A stretch of 64,000 nucleotides of DNA, from contig NZ_CP042429.1 in assembly GCF_007970465.1 (NCBI RefSeq), positions 2,914,001 to 2,978,000 on the forward strand, read 5' to 3'. Below are positions 20,778 to 31,541 of the stretch, one piece after another. Numbering within the stretch: position 1 is the stretch's first letter; each line of letters begins with the position of its first letter. The stretch is from Corynebacterium nuruki S6-4. Its GTDB lineage: Bacteria > Actinomycetota > Actinomycetes > Mycobacteriales > Mycobacteriaceae. A program made the position numbers and the translations under genes. The notes beneath the pieces were generated by a model, which ran no database searches, was not told where the DNA came from, and saw only the letters and a list, made by a program, of their open reading frames with translations.

Positions 20778-21895
20778 GTGCCAGGGAACGTCTCGGCGGC
20801 CGGATCGCCGAACGCACAAGCAGGTCCGGTGTGGACTTCGGCTACCGCAACGTCATCGTCCGTACCCCGAAGACCAGCACCCGCATCCACGTCCGTCTCG
20901 CGGTCGTGGCGGTCTCCTTCTTCGTCGCCGCCGCGGTGCTCGCGCTCATCGCGATGGGGATGGGCGACTATCCGCTGAACCCGTGGCAGATCGCGAAGGC
21001 GGTCTTCGGCGTTCCGGAGACCCGCTTCCACCGCATCGTCGTGGTGGAGTGGCGGATGCCGGTGGCGATCGCCGCGGTGGTCTTCGGCGCGCTGCTGGGT
21101 ATCGGCGGAGCGATCTTCCAGTCGATGACGCGCAACCCGCTGGGTTCACCGGACATCATCGGGTTCGATGCGGGGTCCTACACCGCCGTGACGGTGTGCA
21201 TGCTGGTCCTCGGCACCACCGCGTACTGGAACATCGCCGTCGCCGCGATCATCGGCGGCATCATCACCGCCTTCGTCGTGTTCATGCTGGCGCGGAAGAA
21301 CAGACGGGTGGAGAGTTTCCGGCTGATCATCGTCGGTATCGGCGTCTCGGCGACGCTGGGTTCGTTGAACTCCTACCTGATCACCCGCGCGGACGTGGAG
21401 GACGCCATGATGGTCGGCTTCTGGTCGGCCGGCTCGATCAACCGGGTGACGTGGAGTTCGCTGGTCCCGGTGCTGATCCTCGCCGCGGTGGTGGTCGGCC
21501 TCGTCGCACTGCTCGCCCCGGCGCTGAGACAGATGGAGCTCGGGGACGACGCCGCCACGACCCAGGGTGTGAACGTGGAACGCACCCGGTTGCTGCTGAT
21601 GGTTGTCGGTGTGGCGACGACCGCCCTGGTCACCGCCGCCGCCGGGCCGATCAGCTTCATCGCCCTGGTCGCCCCGCAGCTCGCCCGGCGCATCGCCGGG
21701 ACGCCGGGGGTGACGGTCCTGGGCGCCGCCGCCGTCGGCGCGGCACTGCTGACCTTCGCCCACTTCCTGTCCCTGGTGATCTCCCACTTCTACCGGTCGA
21801 TCCCGGTGGGCCTGCTCACCGTGAGCGTGGGCGGTATCTACATGATCTGGCTGCTGATCCGCGAAGCACGGACACAGTACGGGACGCCGAAATGA
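20774..21895 (+). CDS. Iron-siderophore ABC transporter permease (FecCD family), second subunit
   Basis: A 373-residue FecCD permease, the partner of the preceding gene in a probable heterodimeric channel. It has GALLGIGGAIFQSMTRNPLGSPDIIGFDAGSYTAV and FIALVAPQLARRIAGTPG, the same two signature regions as its neighbour. It starts at a GTG inside the previous stop codon and overlaps the ATPase start (ATGA). Two different permeases indicate a ferric-siderophore importer of the FepDG type rather than the single-permease heme type. Confidence 0.92.
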   Translation: MSARERLGGRIAERTSRSGVDFGYRNVIVRTPKTSTRIHVRLAVVAVSFFVAAAVLALIAMGMGDYPLNPWQIAKAVFGVPETRFHRIVVVEWRMPVAIAAVVFGALLGIGGAIFQSMTRNPLGSPDIIGFDAGSYTAVTVCMLVLGTTAYWNIAVAAIIGGIITAFVVFMLARKNRRVESFRLIIVGIGVSATLGSLNSYLITRADVEDAMMVGFWSAGSINRVTWSSLVPVLILAAVVVGLVALLAPALRQMELGDDAATTQGVNVERTRLLLMVVGVATTALVTAAAGPISFIALVAPQLARRIAGTPGVTVLGAAAVGAALLTFAHFLSLVISHFYRSIPVGLLTVSVGGIYMIWLLIREARTQYGTPK

Positions 21896-22752
21896 GCGAT
21901 GCTGAAATGAAAGAGACTATGACTGACGCACGACTGCAGGTCCGCAACGCCACCATCGGCTACGACCAGCGGATCATCTCCACCGACCTCACCGTCGACA
22001 TCCCCCATGAGTCCTTCACCGCCATCATCGGACCCAACGGCTGCGGCAAGTCGACCCTGCTGCGCGCGGTGGCCCGCGTCCTCACCCCGGTGAAGGGCGA
22101 GGTCCTGCTCGACGGGAAGCCGATCGCCTCCCACGGCGCCAAGCAGGTCGCCCGGCAGCTCGGACTGCTGCCCCAGACCTCACTGGCCCCGGAAGGCATC
22201 CGCGTCGCCGACCTGGTCGCCCGCGGGCGGGCACCGTACCAGTCACTGTTCCACCAGTGGAGCCAGGAGGACGAGGCCGCGGTCCAGGAGGCGATGGCCT
22301 CCACCCGTACCGACAACCTCTCCTCCCGGCTGGTCTCGGAGCTCTCGGGCGGTCAGCGGCAGCGCGTGTGGGTGGCGATGCTCCTCGCGCAGCAGACACC
22401 CATCATGCTGCTCGACGAGCCCACGACCTTCCTGGACATCGCCCACCAGTATGAGCTGATGGAGCTGCTGCGGACGTTCCACGACGACGGGAAGACCGTC
22501 GTCACCGTGCTGCACGACCTCAACCAGGCCTGCCGCTACGCCGGGCACCTCATCGTGATGCGGGACGGACAGGTGGTCACCACCGGGTCCCCCGAGGAGG
22601 TCATGACCCCCGACCTGGTGCACGAGGTCTTCGGGCTGCGGGCCATGGTCGTCCCGGACGCCGTCACCGGCACTCCCTCGATCGTCCCCCTGGACCCGCG
22701 CAGTGAGGGCGTGGACCTCGCCCCCGTCACCCCGGTCGTCGAGGAGAACTAG
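21892..22752 (+). CDS. Iron-siderophore ABC transporter ATP-binding protein (FepC-like)
   Basis: A 286-residue ATPase with Walker A GPNGCGKST, signature LSGGQRQR, Walker B IMLLDEP and the H-loop region VTVLHDLNQACRYA. It energises the preceding permease pair. Two starts are possible: the ATG overlapping the permease stop at 21892, or the ATG at 21919 with GAAAGAG upstream. No binding protein gene follows. The operon is therefore incomplete for import unless an unlinked lipoprotein serves it. Confidence 0.93.
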   Translation: MSDAEMKETMTDARLQVRNATIGYDQRIISTDLTVDIPHESFTAIIGPNGCGKSTLLRAVARVLTPVKGEVLLDGKPIASHGAKQVARQLGLLPQTSLAPEGIRVADLVARGRAPYQSLFHQWSQEDEAAVQEAMASTRTDNLSSRLVSELSGGQRQRVWVAMLLAQQTPIMLLDEPTTFLDIAHQYELMELLRTFHDDGKTVVTVLHDLNQACRYAGHLIVMRDGQVVTTGSPEEVMTPDLVHEVFGLRAMVVPDAVTGTPSIVPLDPRSEGVDLAPVTPVVEEN

Positions 22753-22807
22753 TCGCACGTCCCGGGGCGATCGTGACCACGGTCCATGGGAGCCGTGCCT
22801 CCGATGC

Positions 22808-22870
22808 CCGCGGAACGAACCGACGGGTCGATTTTCCTGTCCTCGGTCCGCACCCGGGTTCGTGAACCCG
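22808..22870. repeat. Dispersed intergenic repeat, copy A
   Basis: Bases 22808-22831 match 46311-46334 at 23 of 24 positions; the shared core is CGGAACGAACCGAC. Downstream, ACGAACC (22815-22821) can pair with GGTTCGT (22857-22863), and CGGGTTC-GT-GAACCCG forms a small palindrome at 22855-22870. The element fills the gap between two converging genes, where it may also act as a terminator. Confidence 0.6.
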
Positions 22871-22931
22871 ACCGCGCCGGGACACGACCCGACCCCTACA
22901 GCGACGTCCACAACCTCACCGGGTACTACGA

Positions 22932-23732
22932 TCAGCCGGCGGCCGTGGTCCCGTCTGCCCTGTCGGCCCTGTCGGCCCTGTCGGCCCTGTCCTTCACCGA
23001 CTGCAGCCGGCGGCGCAGCTCCCCGGTCGCGGCAGTGACATCGATGTGAGCCGGGTCAGGTGTGCCAGCCGAGTCAGCCGTGCCAGCCGTGTCACTGTCT
23101 GATCCGACGTAGAAGGGTTCCCCGACGACGACCCGGACCGTCACACGGCGTCCGAACAGACGGGGACGCCGCCCCCGCGTCCACAGCTTCTCCGTCCCCG
23201 CGCAGCCGACCGGGACGATCGGCACACCCGCGGCGGCCGCCATCCGCACCGTACCGGTCTTCAGATCCCCGACATCGGGGGTGTGGCGGATCGTGCCCTG
23301 CGGGAAGACCGCCACGACCTCGCCGGCTGACAGGGCGTCCACCGCGGCGGAGAAGGAGGTGGCGCCGCGGCCGGGGGTGCGGTCGACGGCGATGCCGCCG
23401 AGCCCGACGAGAATCCGGGAGACCGGACGGTTGACGAACGCCTCCTTCTTCAGCATGTACCGGGGCTTCCGGTCACCGCGCAGCTGCAGCGGCAGACTGA
23501 CCGGGATGACGTCATAGTAGGCGCGGTGGTTGGGGGCGAGGATGAGCCCGCCGGTGAGCGGGATGTTCCCGGCCCCGGTGATCCGCACACTGATGTTCTG
23601 GGCCCGGAACAGGGCGATCGCCAGGGCCTTCGCGGCATCGTAGAGACCACGGCGGCGTTGCCGGGGTGCGGGGCGTGCCCCGTCGGTGGCGGTGATGACC
23701 GATCGCGCGGGCCACGGCAGAACATTCGGCAT
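22932..23732 (-). CDS. PlsC-family 1-acylglycerol-3-phosphate acyltransferase
   Basis: A 266-residue acyltransferase of the PlsC family, which acylates lysophosphatidate or a related acceptor at the membrane. The catalytic NHX4D motif is NHRAYYD, preceded by GGLILAP. Block III is FPQGTIR and block IV is VPIVPVGCAGTEKLW. The start MPNVLPW is set at 23732; an in-frame GTG at 23759 lies upstream of a TACCCT box and is less likely. The C-terminus is a low-complexity RAD-repeat tail encoded by tandem 9-base units. Confidence 0.85.
   Translation of the reverse strand: MPNVLPWPARSVITATDGARPAPRQRRRGLYDAAKALAIALFRAQNISVRITGAGNIPLTGGLILAPNHRAYYDVIPVSLPLQLRGDRKPRYMLKKEAFVNRPVSRILVGLGGIAVDRTPGRGATSFSAAVDALSAGEVVAVFPQGTIRHTPDVGDLKTGTVRMAAAAGVPIVPVGCAGTEKLWTRGRRPRLFGRRVTVRVVVGEPFYVGSDSDTAGTADSAGTPDPAHIDVTAATGELRRRLQSVKDRADRADRADRADGTTAAG
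22961..22999 (-). repeat. Tandem 9-bp repeats in the acyltransferase 3' end
   Basis: At least three direct copies of CTGTCGGCC (plus strand) plus partial flanks encode the repeated Arg-Ala-Asp near the C-terminus. Such an array can change copy number by slippage without breaking the frame. Confidence 0.75.
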
Positions 23733-23802
23733 GGCAACCACTCTAGGGTACGGAAACACCCGCCGCGGTGACCGGGGGTCAACCGCGACGGGTGTCGCAA
23801 CG

Positions 23803-23888
23803 TGTCCGGAGGGGGACTTGAACCCCCACGCCCGTTAATAGGGCACTAGCACCTCAAGCTAGCGCGTCTGCCATTCCGCCACCCAGAC
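23803..23888 (-). tRNA. tRNA-Leu (anticodon GAG)
   Basis: An 86-nt class II tRNA. The acceptor stem pairs GTCTGGG with TCCGGAC, the D stem is GCG/CGC, and the anticodon stem CTAGC/GCTAG encloses loop TTGAGGT, giving anticodon GAG. There is a long variable arm, the T stem is GGGGG/CCCCC with loop TTCAAGT, and the discriminator base is A. CCA is not encoded. Confidence 0.96.
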
Positions 23889-23905
23889 CTGGTGAAGCAC
23901 CACTA

Positions 23906-23934
23906 TTTTTACCGGAGCGACGGGAGAACCGCAA
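23906..23934 (-). promoter_or_regulatory. Promoter of tRNA-Leu
   Basis: On the minus strand TTGCGG (23934-23929), a 17-base spacer and TAAAAA (23911-23906) lie so that transcription would start about 11 bases before the tRNA. The box is embedded in the only AT-rich patch of this gap. Confidence 0.6.
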
Positions 23935-23953
23935 GTCTGTGATTCTGCCGTGC

Positions 23954-25111
23954 CTACCGCTGTGCGAGCAGCTCCGCCTTGCGCAGGAACTTCTCCAGGA
24001 TCATCGTCATCTGCCGGGTCTCCGTGAGGAATCCGTCATGACCGGTGGGGGAGGTGATCTTCGACAGGCCGATGAAGTCACCGAGGTTCCGGGAGAGGTG
24101 CTCCTGCTGGTGGTAGGGGTAGAGGATGTCGGTGTCCACCCCGGCGACCATGGTCGGCACCTGGGAGGTTCCGAGCACCCGGTTCATCCCGCCGCGTCCC
24201 CGACCGATGTCGTGCCGGTTCAGCGCATCGGTGAGGATGACGTAGGTGGCCGGGTCGAACCGGGAGACGAGCTTCTCCGCCTGACGGTCCAGGTAGCTCT
24301 CCACGGAGAACCGCTGCTGCGGCGACCAGTAGGGCCCGTAGGGGTTCTCGTCTGCCTGGGGGTCGGTGCCGAACCGTTCGTCGATCTCCAGCTCACCCCG
24401 GTAGGTCAGGTGGGCGATACGGCGGGCCTGGCCGAGTCCCTCGGCGGGGATGCGGCCGGTGCCGTGGTAGTCACCGCCCTGCCAGCAGGGGTCGGTGGTG
24501 ATGAAGCGGATCTGTGCGGACTGCATGCCGATCTGCCAGGCGGAGGCGCGTGCCGAGACCGCGACGGGCAGGGCCGCCTCCACGAGCTCGGGGTAGAGGA
24601 AGGTCCACTCCAGCACGCGTGCCCCGCCCATCGAGGCACCGATCACGCCGCGCAGCCGCTCGACACCGAGGACGTCGACGATGAGCTGCTTCTCCGCCAC
24701 GACGAGGTCGCGGATGCTCAGCGCGGGGAAGCGGGATCCCCAGTAGTCGCCGTCCGGGTGCCGTGACGAGGGGCCGGTGGAACCCTGGCACCCGCCGAGA
24801 CAGTTCGCGCAGAGCACCAGGTACCGGGTCGTGTCGAGGGCGAGACCGGGGCCGATGATGCCGGACCACCAGTCCGCGGCGTCGCCGTCGCCGGTGAGCG
24901 CGTGCTCGATGAGGATCACCGGGCGCTCGACGACCTCGGCCGGGTCGGGGCGTCCGTCGTCGAGGCGGACGGCCCCGTCGGCGGCGTCGTAGAAGGCGTA
25001 CAGCAGGAGGCCGGCCCCGGGCACCGGGACGCCCGCCTCGGTGGTGAAGTCCCCGATGGGGAACACGGCTGACTCGTACGGTGCGGGCAGTGCGTCAGGT
25101 GAGATGCTCAC
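23954..25111 (-). CDS. metX: Homoserine O-acetyltransferase
   Basis: A 385-residue alpha/beta-hydrolase-fold enzyme that acetylates L-homoserine with acetyl-CoA for methionine synthesis. The nucleophile elbow is GASMGGARVLEW (Ser160). The C-terminal His is in SPTGHDGFLTE, and CANCLGGCQGSTGPSS is a conserved MetX segment. The start is the GTG at 25111 (VSISPDALP), which has AGGAG seven bases upstream. It lies 46 bases after metY on the same strand, so methionine genes are clustered. Homoserine acetyl- and succinyltransferases of this fold cannot always be told apart by sequence. Confidence 0.94.
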   Translation of the reverse strand: MSISPDALPAPYESAVFPIGDFTTEAGVPVPGAGLLLYAFYDAADGAVRLDDGRPDPAEVVERPVILIEHALTGDGDAADWWSGIIGPGLALDTTRYLVLCANCLGGCQGSTGPSSRHPDGDYWGSRFPALSIRDLVVAEKQLIVDVLGVERLRGVIGASMGGARVLEWTFLYPELVEAALPVAVSARASAWQIGMQSAQIRFITTDPCWQGGDYHGTGRIPAEGLGQARRIAHLTYRGELEIDERFGTDPQADENPYGPYWSPQQRFSVESYLDRQAEKLVSRFDPATYVILTDALNRHDIGRGRGGMNRVLGTSQVPTMVAGVDTDILYPYHQQEHLSRNLGDFIGLSKITSPTGHDGFLTETRQMTMILEKFLRKAELLAQR

Positions 25112-25157
25112 TGGTGTGCTCCTGGGGACGGCGGGGACGGACGGGGACGGGACGCCG

Positions 25158-26498
25158 TCAGGCGATCGCGTCCAGGCCGAGCTGCAGGTCGGCGAGGATG
25201 TCGTCGATGTCCTCGATGCCGACGGACAGGCGGACGGTCGCGCGGTTGATGCCGGCGCGCTCCAGACCGTGCTGGTCGGACTGGGAGTGGGTGGTGGTCG
25301 CCGGGTGGACGACCAGGGAGCGCACGTCACCGATGTTGGCGAGGTTGGAGTGCAGCTTCAGGGCGTCGATGAAGGTCCAGGCCTTCTCCTGCGCCTCGTC
25401 GGACCAGTTGTCGTCGACGGCGAGGTCGAAGGACAGCACCGACCCGGTGTACTTCAGGCCGAGCTTCTCCTTGGTGGCGTACCACGGGGAGGACGGCAGG
25501 CCCGCGTAGTTGACCTTCGCGACCAGCGGGGACGCGTCGAGGAACTCGGCGACCTTCTGTGCGTTCTCGTTGTGCTTCTCCACGCGCAGGGCGAGGGTGT
25601 CCAGGCCCTGGATGGTGACCCAGGCGTTGAAGGGGGAGAGGGTGGCGCCGGTGTCCCGCAGCAGGCCGACGCGGGCCTTGAGGCCGAAGGCCGGTGCGCC
25701 CAGGTCGACGTACTTCAGACCGTGGTAGGCGGGGTCCGGGGTGACGAAGGTCGGGAAGACGGGCTTGCCGTCCTTCTCGACCGACCAGTCGAACTTTCCG
25801 CCGTCGACGAGGATTCCGCCGAGGCCGGAGCCGTTGCCGGTGTAGAACTTCGTCAGGGACGCCACGACGATGTCCGCACCGAGCTCGAGCGGACGGACGA
25901 GGGCGGCGGTGGCGACGGTGTTGTCGACGATGAGCGGCACGTTGTTCTTGTGGGCGAGCTCGGACAGGGCGGGGATGTCGAGGACGTCGGCCTGCGGGTT
26001 GGCGAAGGTCTCACCGTAGAAGGCCTTGGTGTTGGGCTGCACGGCGGCGGCCCAGGCGTCCAGGTTGTCGGCGTCCTCGACGAAGGTGACCTCGATGCCG
26101 AGCCGGGCGAGGGTGATCCCGAAGAGGGTCTCCGTGCCGCCGTAGAGACGGGCGGAGGTGACGATGTGGTCGCCGGCGCCGGCGAGGTTGAAGATCGCGG
26201 CGGTCTCGGCGGCCTGACCGGAGGCGAAGGCGACGGCGTGGACGCCGCCCTCGAGGGAGGCGATGCGGTTCTCCAGCGCCTCCTGGGTCGGGTTGGTCAG
26301 GCGGCCGTAGACCGGGCCGAGGTCTTCCAGGGCGAAGCGCTGCTTGGCGTGCTCGGCGGAGTTGAAGACGTAGGAGGCCGAGAGGTAGATCGGCTGGTTG
26401 CGGGCGCCCGTGTCGGAGTCCACTTCCTGGCCGGCGTGGACGGCGCGGGAGGCGAAGCCCCAGTTGTCGACGTTGCTGTTGTCGTACTTCGTGGTCAT
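25158..26498 (-). CDS. metY: O-acetylhomoserine sulfhydrylase
   Basis: A 446-residue PLP enzyme that converts O-acetylhomoserine and sulfide to homocysteine. The PLP lysine lies in VASLTKFYTGNGSGLGG, and the Cys/Met-metabolism family segments ALENRIASLEGG and NHRVELVD-like contacts are replaced by the standard MetY set (VHAGQEVDS, QPIYLSASYVF, AFASGQAAETAA). The start MTTKYDNSNV has GAAGGGA upstream. The upstream region holds an inverted repeat that looks like paired McbR half-operators, consistent with methionine/sulfur control. Confidence 0.94.
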   Translation of the reverse strand: MTTKYDNSNVDNWGFASRAVHAGQEVDSDTGARNQPIYLSASYVFNSAEHAKQRFALEDLGPVYGRLTNPTQEALENRIASLEGGVHAVAFASGQAAETAAIFNLAGAGDHIVTSARLYGGTETLFGITLARLGIEVTFVEDADNLDAWAAAVQPNTKAFYGETFANPQADVLDIPALSELAHKNNVPLIVDNTVATAALVRPLELGADIVVASLTKFYTGNGSGLGGILVDGGKFDWSVEKDGKPVFPTFVTPDPAYHGLKYVDLGAPAFGLKARVGLLRDTGATLSPFNAWVTIQGLDTLALRVEKHNENAQKVAEFLDASPLVAKVNYAGLPSSPWYATKEKLGLKYTGSVLSFDLAVDDNWSDEAQEKAWTFIDALKLHSNLANIGDVRSLVVHPATTTHSQSDQHGLERAGINRATVRLSVGIEDIDDILADLQLGLDAIA

Positions 26499-26578
26499 GG
26501 GGGTCCCTTCGGTGGCGGGTCGGTGACGGGTCTGTGTTTGCTGAGGAAGACGATAGACCACCGGAGGCCTCCACGGCA

Positions 26579-26644
26579 AACAGCTCGGTCTACTTTTCTC
26601 CGTCGGCACTGGTCACAGCGTTGAAGGGGGTAGACCGAGCTGTT
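26579..26644 (-). promoter_or_regulatory. Inverted repeat upstream of metY with McbR-like half sites
   Basis: A perfect 15-bp inverted repeat, AACAGCTCGGTCTAC (26579-26593) and GTAGACCGAGCTGTT (26630-26644), with a 36-base spacer, 81-146 bases before metY. Each arm contains TAGAC, the half-site of the corynebacterial McbR operator TAGAC-N6-GTCTA; the expected second half is degenerate (GTT). It could be an operator pair or an RNA hairpin. Confidence 0.55.
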
Positions 26645-26734
26645 CATCAGGAATGGTTCCGCCAACGGCTGCGGCAGTATCCGGCGTTCACCGGTGGACG
26701 CCGGCGGTCCGGGATGCGGCGGCCCGGGAAATGA

Positions 26735-26785
26735 CCGCACCCCGGGGCACGTGACAGTGCAACTGTCGCGTGCCCCGGGGTGCGG
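26735..26785 (-). terminator. Long hairpin after icd
   Basis: A 17-bp GC-rich arm (26735-26751) pairs with 26769-26785, and an inner GACAGT/ACTGTC extends the stem to a GCA loop. It lies about 60 bases downstream of the icd stop on the minus strand. The rest of the 348-base metY-icd gap (26499-26846) contains the inverted repeat listed separately and nothing else I recognise. Confidence 0.7.
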
Positions 26786-26846
26786 GGGCATCCGGTCAGG
26801 CCGGGTGCGGCCGGTGTGACAGCGTCAGTCCGGTCGGTCGTCCTGC

Positions 26847-29090
<2,244 letters not shown>

Positions 29091-29167
29091 GGGCAGGTGT
29101 AACTCCCTCTTCAGCGGTGGGGCGACAGGTGTGGTCGTTGCCCTGATACGTCTTGACGTCTTTTTCT

Positions 29168-29195
29168 AGATTCTCTGCGAGTCTACGACTGTCAA
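29168..29195 (-). promoter_or_regulatory. Candidate icd promoter
   Basis: On the minus strand TTGACA (29195-29190), a 16-base spacer and GAATCT (29173-29168) lie about 80 bases before icd. The -35 is perfect and the -10 is weak; AATCTA with a 17-base spacer is an alternative. Confidence 0.4.
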
Positions 29196-29263
29196 TGATA
29201 CGGCAACCGAACACACCGCACCGGTCGCGGGGGGCCGTCGGGAGGCTTAAGGTGGTATCACTT

Positions 29264-30535
29264 ATGAGCGAGCACACCTCACGACTGACGAAACTGCCCA
29301 CCCGCGGCCACCTCCCGCACCCGCAGCGCAGACCGCTGCCGCGGCAGACGGAGATGGGACGCCGCCGGCGGCCCGTCGCCATGCTCGCCCTCGCACTGGG
29401 CGGGTTCGGCATCGGCACGACCGAGTTCGTCTCGATGGGACTGCTCAACTACATCGCCGACGACTTCGGGATCTCCGAGGCACAGGCCGGCCACGTCGTC
29501 ACCGCCTACGCGATGGGGGTCGTCGTCGGCGCCCCGCTGATCACCACCCTGACCGGGCGGGTGCCGCGGCGCCGGCTGATCATCATCCTCATGCTGGCCT
29601 TCACCGTCGGCAACGGACTGTCGATGTTCGCCGGCAGCTACGGGATGCTCATGGTCGCCCGGTTCATCGCCGGTATCCCGCACGGTGCCTACTTCGCGGT
29701 GGCGAACCTCATCGCCGCTTCGATGGCCGACCCGGGGAAACGGGGCCAGGCCATCGCCCGGATCTCCCTGGGGCTGGCGACCGCGACCGTGGTCGGTGTG
29801 CCGGCGGCGCAGTGGATCGGTTCAGTGCTCGGGTGGAGTGCCGCCTACGGGGTGGTCGCGGTGATCGGCCTGTTCTGTCTCGCCGGCCTGTGGCACTCGA
29901 TGCCCCACATGACGCTGATGCCCATGACCCGGCCGAGTACGGAGATCGGGGCGCTGAAGAACGCGCAGGTGTGGCTGACCCTGGCATCCGGCGCGGTCGG
30001 TTTCGGCGGCATGTTCTGCGTGTACACCTACATCTCCTGGACCATGACCGAGCGGGCCGGCTACCCGGAGGACATGATGTGGTTCGTGCTCATGGTCTAC
30101 GGCATCGGCATGGTCATCGGGAACACGGTCGGCGGACGCCTCGCCGACTGGAACATCAGCCGGTCGGTCATCGCCGCCTTCCTCATCATGGCCGTGATGC
30201 TCGTCGCCTTCTACTTCGCGAGCACCGTCGCCCCGTTGGCGATCCTGCTGTTCGGGCTGGTCTCCGTCGGCGGCGGCATCCTCACCGTGAACATGCAGAC
30301 CCGGTTCATGGACGTCGCCGGGGAGGCGCAGAACCTCGCCGCGGCGATGAACCAGTCCGCGTTCAACATCGCCAACGCCTCCGGTGCGGCGATCGGCGGC
30401 GCGGTCATCAGCGCCGGCTACAGCTATTCCGCCCCTGCCCTCGCCGGGGCCGGTCTCGCCCTCGCCGGCCTCGCGATCTTCATCCCCACGCTGCTGCTGT
30501 ACCGCCGTCAGCTCGCCGCCGCGGCCGCCCGATAG
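29264..30535 (+). CDS. MFS transporter, DHA1/AraJ-YdhP type
   Basis: A 423-residue, twelve-helix major facilitator of the drug:H+/sugar efflux group. The first helix GGFGIGTTEFVSMGLL is the AraJ/YdhP-type signature, and loop 2-3 carries TGRVPRRRL. A ~40-residue basic cytoplasmic N-terminus precedes helix one. AGGTGG lies eight bases before the ATG at 29264. It is divergent from icd and followed by the exonuclease III gene. The substrate is unknown. Confidence 0.85.
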   Translation: MSEHTSRLTKLPTRGHLPHPQRRPLPRQTEMGRRRRPVAMLALALGGFGIGTTEFVSMGLLNYIADDFGISEAQAGHVVTAYAMGVVVGAPLITTLTGRVPRRRLIIILMLAFTVGNGLSMFAGSYGMLMVARFIAGIPHGAYFAVANLIAASMADPGKRGQAIARISLGLATATVVGVPAAQWIGSVLGWSAAYGVVAVIGLFCLAGLWHSMPHMTLMPMTRPSTEIGALKNAQVWLTLASGAVGFGGMFCVYTYISWTMTERAGYPEDMMWFVLMVYGIGMVIGNTVGGRLADWNISRSVIAAFLIMAVMLVAFYFASTVAPLAILLFGLVSVGGGILTVNMQTRFMDVAGEAQNLAAAMNQSAFNIANASGAAIGGAVISAGYSYSAPALAGAGLALAGLAIFIPTLLLYRRQLAAAAAR

Positions 30536-30545
30536 GGTGGTGCGC

Positions 30546-31541
30546 ATGAGTCTCCCCACCACTACTTCCGGCGTCACCGTCGCCACCGTCAACGTCAACG
30601 GCATCCGGGCGGCCGCGAAGGTCCGCAACGAGAACAACCACGGCATCCTGCCCTGGCTGGAGCAGACCCCCGCGGACGTCGTCCTGCTGCAGGAGGTGCG
30701 TGCGACCCCGGCCCAGACCGAGGCGGCGCTGGCCCCCGCACTGACCGACGGCTGGAACCTCGTCCAGGCGGAGGCCGCGGCGAAGGGGCGTGCCGGGGTG
30801 GCGGTGCTGTCCCGCCACGACATCACGGATGTCACTGTCGGCTTCGGGGAGACCCCCGGCGCCGCGGAGTTCGCCGATGCCGGACGCTGGATCGAGGCCA
30901 CCACCGCCGGACTCCGCGTGGCGAGCGTCTACCTGCCCTCCGGCTCCGAGCACACCGAAAAACTGGACGAGAAGTACCGGTTCCTCGACGTCCTCGGCCC
31001 CTACCTGGACCGTCGGGCGCAGGACGGGGTGCCGATGGTCGTCGGGGGTGACTGGAACATCTGCCACCGCCGTGCGGACCTGAAGAACTGGCGGCCGAAC
31101 CGGAAGGTGTCCGGGTTCCTGCCCGATGAGCGGGCCTTCATGGACTCGGTGTTCGGCACATTCCCGGACGCCGCGACGCAGATCGGGGATGCCACCGATG
31201 CGGGCCGGAACGGCAATCCGGCGGGGGCGCCGGGTGAGTTCTACGGCACGGTCGACTACACCCCGGGTGAGGTCGCCCGGGCCCGCGTGGCAGCCGGTCC
31301 GACGACCGATCCGCAGTGGTTCGACGTGCTCCGCCGGCTCAACGCCGATGTCGAGGAGGGGCCGTACTCCTGGTGGACGTGGCGGGGGAAGGCCTTCGAC
31401 ACCGGCGCCGGCTGGCGTATCGACTACCAGGCTGCGACGGGTGACCTCTACGAGCGGGCGGTCCGGGCCTGGGTGGACCGGGCGGAAGCCTATGACCTGC
31501 GGTGGAGCGACCATTCACCGGTGCTGGTCGAGTACCGGTAG
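30546..31541 (+). CDS. xth: Exodeoxyribonuclease III (AP endonuclease family)
   Basis: A 331-residue ExoIII-type nuclease for abasic-site and 3'-end repair. The metal and catalytic motifs are VNVNGIR, LLQEVRA, GGDWNICH, WRIDYQ and WSDHSPV. A TAGGGT box (30533-30538) lies seven bases before the ATG, so the transcript may be leaderless. Its 3' end overlaps the converging TDT gene by 27 bases. It is longer than E. coli ExoIII, mostly through inserted loops between residues 190 and 280. Confidence 0.92.
   Translation: MSLPTTTSGVTVATVNVNGIRAAAKVRNENNHGILPWLEQTPADVVLLQEVRATPAQTEAALAPALTDGWNLVQAEAAAKGRAGVAVLSRHDITDVTVGFGETPGAAEFADAGRWIEATTAGLRVASVYLPSGSEHTEKLDEKYRFLDVLGPYLDRRAQDGVPMVVGGDWNICHRRADLKNWRPNRKVSGFLPDERAFMDSVFGTFPDAATQIGDATDAGRNGNPAGAPGEFYGTVDYTPGEVARARVAAGPTTDPQWFDVLRRLNADVEEGPYSWWTWRGKAFDTGAGWRIDYQAATGDLYERAVRAWVDRAEAYDLRWSDHSPVLVEYR

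Noticed and set aside
20689..21891. N-terminal extension of the FepC-like ATPase through the second permease gene
   Set aside because: The frame is open by chance. The clear permease in another frame and the ATGA overlap at 21892 place the ATPase start there.
23889..23910. TGGTG-AAG-CACCA hairpin followed by TATTTTT as a plus-strand terminator
   Set aside because: No plus-strand gene ends here. The AT-rich run is better explained as the minus-strand -10 of the tRNA-Leu promoter.
25112..25330. Longer N-terminus for MetX
   Set aside because: The upstream residues read as antisense or alternate-frame metY sequence. The GTG at 25111 has a proper ribosome binding site and gives the normal MetX length.
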